Source: Paragonimus westermani | Lineage: Eukaryota > Platyhelminthes > Trematoda > Plagiorchiida > Troglotrematidae | Assembly: GCA_008508345.1 (NCBI GenBank) | Contig: QNGE01000122.1 | Span: forward strand, 344,410-408,409 | Direction of reading: 5' to 3' | Length of the DNA: 64,000 nucleotides | Shown: piece by piece, positions 60,440-64,000 of the stretch | Layout: each line of letters starts with the position of its first letter | Position numbering within the stretch: position 1 is the first letter of the stretch | Made by a program: the position numbers and the translations under genes | Notes under the pieces: model-generated | Seen by the model: the letters and a program-made list of their open reading frames with translations, nothing else | Told to the model about the DNA's origin: nothing | Database searches by the model: none

Positions 60440-61900
60440 ACCATTCTGTAGGAGAATTATTGGCCGTACGAAGAAGACTTACATCACTCGGTTGCGGAAG
60501 TCACGTACGAAGCACGGTGAAGAACCACTTTCGCCGGATCCTAGTAAGTATGTGCTGAATTGCTCTTCACTACAGTTGGGTTCGTTGCAACTAGAAGCGC
60601 TAGCCTTAGGTCTTGATTAAAAATACCATTACATAAGGCTGATCATATTTATATTGAAGCTCAAGTTGAGAATTTTACTGACTAATTATCTGATCTTTTA
60701 CCAACTAGTGCCGGCTATCCAGGTGGGTTAAAGACTGAATTAACTCATGGGTTTATCAAGACCCCCATTAATAACCGGTGTGCTATCACGGGGCAACAGC
60801 TGCAATTGTTAAAAGAACTTGAGTCCGAAAACGCATTTATACATGAGTCTGATAAGGGTTCTGGGTCTGTCATTCTAGACAAAGATGCGTAGGTACATGC
60901 GGTGTTATCGATACTGGATGACGAAACAAAGTTTCGGAGAATAGAGAAAGTGGATAATGTTACCACACAGGGGACTGGGTAGAACGACATCTTCAGCTGC
61001 TCTTGCAGTTGCGGATTATTTACGAACTGACGTATAAATTTCTTAAGCCGTGCAGATCGTCAACATCTCAGCTTTACAGCCTGCCGAAGGCCCACAAATC
61101 TGGGATGCCGCTTGGGCTAGTTTTGGCTATGACTAACCCCCTTTAGCATAAGCTGGCGCGCTGGCTGGTCACTAGTCTAACTCCAGTAAAACAGAAATTT
61201 TAGCCATACCCCTTCAGTGATTACTTCAATTGACCAGTGACCTCGACGGAATCGATCTTGCTTGGCTCAAACTCCCCACAAGAACCAATTTTTGCAAATA
61301 TGTTTTAGAATGCCGTCGCTCACGCACTGCAACTTATCACCCAGCTGCGAATGGGAAATTTGTGTTTTCATCAGCGTCTTTACCAGAGCTCAGCGCAGTC
61401 GACTCCACCCATTGAACAGAAGCCCTACCAGTAGTCCTACTAGGCATTGATGTCACCCTCAAGGCCCATCTTCATGTCTCATACGCAATGACGCTCAACA
61501 GTTGTCTATTACGTTTACCTGAGGCTCAGTCCTCTACTGCTATGCGCAACTTCAGGTACGCTGCTTCTTTCAGCAGACGGCTCACCGTTCAACCGCGTCG
61601 TTTGACTTTGGCAGATACCTGGGAACAACATAAGTGTTCTTGCACCCATGCAATTCATTAATACGAATGCATCTTCGGAAGAGTATATGTCCAATAAAGT
61701 TCTGCACATTGTCCACCCCGAAAGACCTATCAACGTGCTTCAAGAGATGTATCGCGTGTATATATTGGATAACTTTCGCAAACTGTGTATACTGATCAAC
61801 CTAAGCCCACTTGTTATGGTTTCCTCCGATATCCTTCCAATTGAGTTCATCCATGTCCGTCACCCAACCCTTGGTAGATGATGTTTCCACTATTATCTCA
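60440..61900 (+). mobile_element. Penelope-like element (PLE), decayed
   Basis: Plus strand: LQLGSLQLEALALGLD (about 60570-60620, the conserved start before PLE RT), GFIKTPINNRCAITGQQLQL (60750), E-S-D-K-G-S-G-S-V-I-L-D-K-D-A (60844-60890, family D-K-G-x-x-V-V-L-D), VLSILDDETKFRRIEKVDNV, then L-P-K-A-H-K-S-G-M-P-L-G-L-V-L-A-M-T-N at 61082-61140, matching the PLE RT motif L-P-K-x-H-K-x-G-x-P-L-R-P. Remnants continue to about 61880. Stops (60889-60891 and others) and frameshifts show it is inactive. No GIY-YIG endonuclease was recognised downstream. Confidence 0.7.
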
Positions 61901-63299
61901 AGTTAGACCCTTCTAGAGCCTGTGATACCAACACATATACCACCGTCCGCCACGCACCCTAAAAGTTAAAAGCAGTCAATGGTGTTACCGAAGAAGGCAG
62001 CAATCCCACATTTATAAACATGGAACAGCGCCCTCCAGAATATGAAAGCGCATCCATGCAACTGGCGGACTCTTCAAAACTACTGTAACGATTGTGTCAC
62101 GCATATTTGGACTCGTGATTCGAATAATGAGGAGTAGCGCGTATGAATAATCCCACGCTTATTTTTCCTTTTCGAATTGTACAATTTGCCTCGTGGGTCA
62201 TGTGTTTCACGACGCTGTAGGTGTGTTCCAGTCGATCAGATAATTACTTAACCAGGGTGCGGACGGTTCGATGAACCAAACCCTGACAACGCGTAACATC
62301 CCTTATGTTTCTGGCAAGTTCTACGGTCTCCAATGAAAGTGGGCAACCGACTTCGCAATGTCGTCTGTGTCATTGCACGACCCCGTCCATAGGCTGCCCC
62401 TCATTATGTTATCTCCATTTCTCTGTCGATGTTCTGTAATGCGTCTGCCTAATTCATCGGATGCCCACAGCTCTCAATCTCCAGGGCTACCATGGCGTTG
62501 TGGTCAGGCTTATGTGTCGTTTTGACCCGGGAGCCTTTTCAACCGGAAATTCGATCCTTCTAATTTAACCGCGTCAGATGGGTCTAGGAGGGTCAGCCAA
62601 AAGAGAAGCTGTTGTCTCCATGAGTTGAACGTAGTTTACTGGCCCCGTAGGAGTGCTCAGGTAATGGTATAAGACCCTTCAGATGTACAGCGGAATTGCT
62701 TTCTTAGTTGCGATCAGCGAGAGATATCGAAAAAGGTACTCAAAAGAGCCCAAATCCTCCAACGGCTGGCAGGGACGTCCAGTTTGTTATCATGTGCAGT
62801 GGAAATACCGGCGTCAATTTTGAAATGATGAACGTAGGCCGCAATGAACCTACTGCACACAGTAGTAAATAGAGCAAACGGCCATTGTTTGTACACTGCG
62901 CCCTCGGACCGTGCTGGACTCTTACTACCAAGTGAGTCAGATTTTCAGATCACTGACCCAAAAACAAAGTGTGTGAGGAAAATTGTGAATTGATTCATCC
63001 GGAAGGCCGGGCTTTAGAGTTCGAATCAGACGCAGAGCTGTAAGTTTCTCGCACCCAATGTACAAAATGCCACTGATGAAAAAAATTGCGCGATCCGGTT
63101 GAACATGGTTTCATCCTCAGAAAACAACTTCATTCACAAATTTGCATCTGCTAATTTAAATATCAAACACCTGAGGGGGAGCCGGTTTCCTTTCATACCC
63201 GGGAAAAAATTTGAACCGCTTAATAATACGCTGGGTGACCTTGAAGCCGAATTTTCCCATTGGTTGCCCAAGCAGTACGCTTGTTGCAGGCATGTGTAA
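61901..63299. other. Intergenic, nothing recognised
   Basis: About 1.4 kb. The far end of the Penelope-like element may reach into it. Short open frames without domains. Confidence 0.3.
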
Positions 63300-63800
63300 T
63301 ATATGCGACAAGTGTGTTATATATATATCAGAAATACCTAAGGTTTATGGGGAAATATCTGCGAACATGTGAAAGCATGTGGTGACTGATATATAGGTAT
63401 ATTATGACAAGAATGTATGTATATATATACCTATACACAATTGCATATATATACCTATAGGTATATATATATATACGTGTATATATGTACACATAAATAT
63501 ATGCATATATATACACTCTGATGAACGTATGCATATAGGTGTGTATATGGAATTATATAGAGTTATGAATATAAGTATACATATATATGTATATAGATAT
63601 ACACATAAGTACATGTGCGTAGACATGTATGCATATATATATAAGATATAAATGTTCTAACAGATGTACACATGTATATATATACATATATATGTGTACA
63701 TCTGTACGAACATTTAAAACATCATATATATGCATATATAAGCACCTATGTACTTATGTGTGTATGTATATGCATATATATGCACACTTATATGTATATT
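63300..63800. repeat. AT-rich TATA/CATA/GTATA tract with palindromes
   Basis: About 500 bp of alternating TATA-type sequence. It includes an inverted repeat centred near 63686 with arms ACAGATGTACACATGTATAT and the reverse complement ending ATGTGTACATCTGT. The isoleucine/tyrosine-rich frames here are artefacts of composition. Confidence 0.8.
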
Positions 63801-64000
63801 GTAGAGTTCAGACGGGCTATGGTCGATCAATTACGAACAACGCAACGAGTAGACGAGAAATATATTGTCGACACGTAAAATCGACGAGAGCGAGCGAAGA
63901 GCGAGATGAAACGTCAACACAACAAAACGTCACGCGAGCAGGCACCGGAGCAGAAACGTTCGAGTGCACGGGTGGTCTGCCGGTAACCATACTCGTTCAA

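Noticed and set aside
60844..61140. Reverse-transcriptase motifs considered as a telomerase gene
   Set aside because: The D-K-G and L-P-K-x-H-K-x-G motifs are those of Penelope-like elements, the frame is broken by stops, and no telomerase-specific domains are seen.

Overview
This window is eukaryotic and looks like part of a parasitic flatworm genome (Platyhelminthes, most likely a digenean trematode, less likely a tapeworm). The evidence is: one protein-coding gene split by GT-AG introns; four introns of only 33-42 nt at its 5' end followed by introns of 0.8 to 18 kb, an asymmetry reported for Schistosoma; and abundant decayed non-LTR retroelements of the endonuclease/reverse-transcriptase type common in flukes. 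There are no operons, bacterial promoters or CRISPR arrays. The window holds one 769-base assembly gap (36097-36865) and two isolated N bases (33163, 59786).

The host gene is PWP2 (periodic tryptophan protein 2, also called UTP1) on the minus strand, running from the ATG at 39746 to at least 1118. Ten exons can be placed with matching phases. Exons 1-5 are packed in 38846-39746. Exons 7-11 lie at 28080-27721, 24127-23784, 22978-22795, 19667-19348 and 1434-1118. One exon of about 50-60 codons (called exon 6 here) is missing between 38846 and 28080 and may lie in the assembly gap. The extreme C-terminus is also not visible. PWP2 is a tandem WD40 protein of the UTP-B complex in the nucleolar small-subunit processome and is needed for 18S rRNA maturation.

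The large introns are full of repeats. Intron 10 (1435-19347) contains two related retroelements facing away from each other (6860-8700 minus; 11050-13120 plus), an RTE-like copy with its 3' tail (17640-18840) and another RT scrap (18850-19230). Intron 9 (19668-22794) holds a 97-bp-arm perfect palindrome flanked by a 16-bp direct repeat. Intron 7 (24128-27720) holds a MITE-like element with long terminal inverted repeats. The exon 5-7 interval (28081-38845) holds a long minus-strand RTE-like copy (29460-32700) and two near-identical copies placed head to head across the gap.

Upstream of PWP2 (39747-64000) no host gene could be proven. This part holds a decayed CR1-like element (about 39968-44030 minus: ORF1 with coiled coil and zinc finger, endonuclease, RT with YADD, 7-bp tail repeats), a second copy of the palindromic element (45188-45411), a BEL/Pao integrase relic (47321-47610 minus), a degenerate PHD-finger relic (52424-52612 plus), two AT-rich low-complexity tracts (52845-53130 and 63300-63800), a possible membrane-protein exon (56560-56745 minus), another MITE-like copy (57388-57655), a 342-bp head-to-tail duplication separated by one N (59444-60128), and a Penelope-like element (about 60440-61900 plus). 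Almost everything outside PWP2 is decayed mobile DNA or sequence in which I see nothing.
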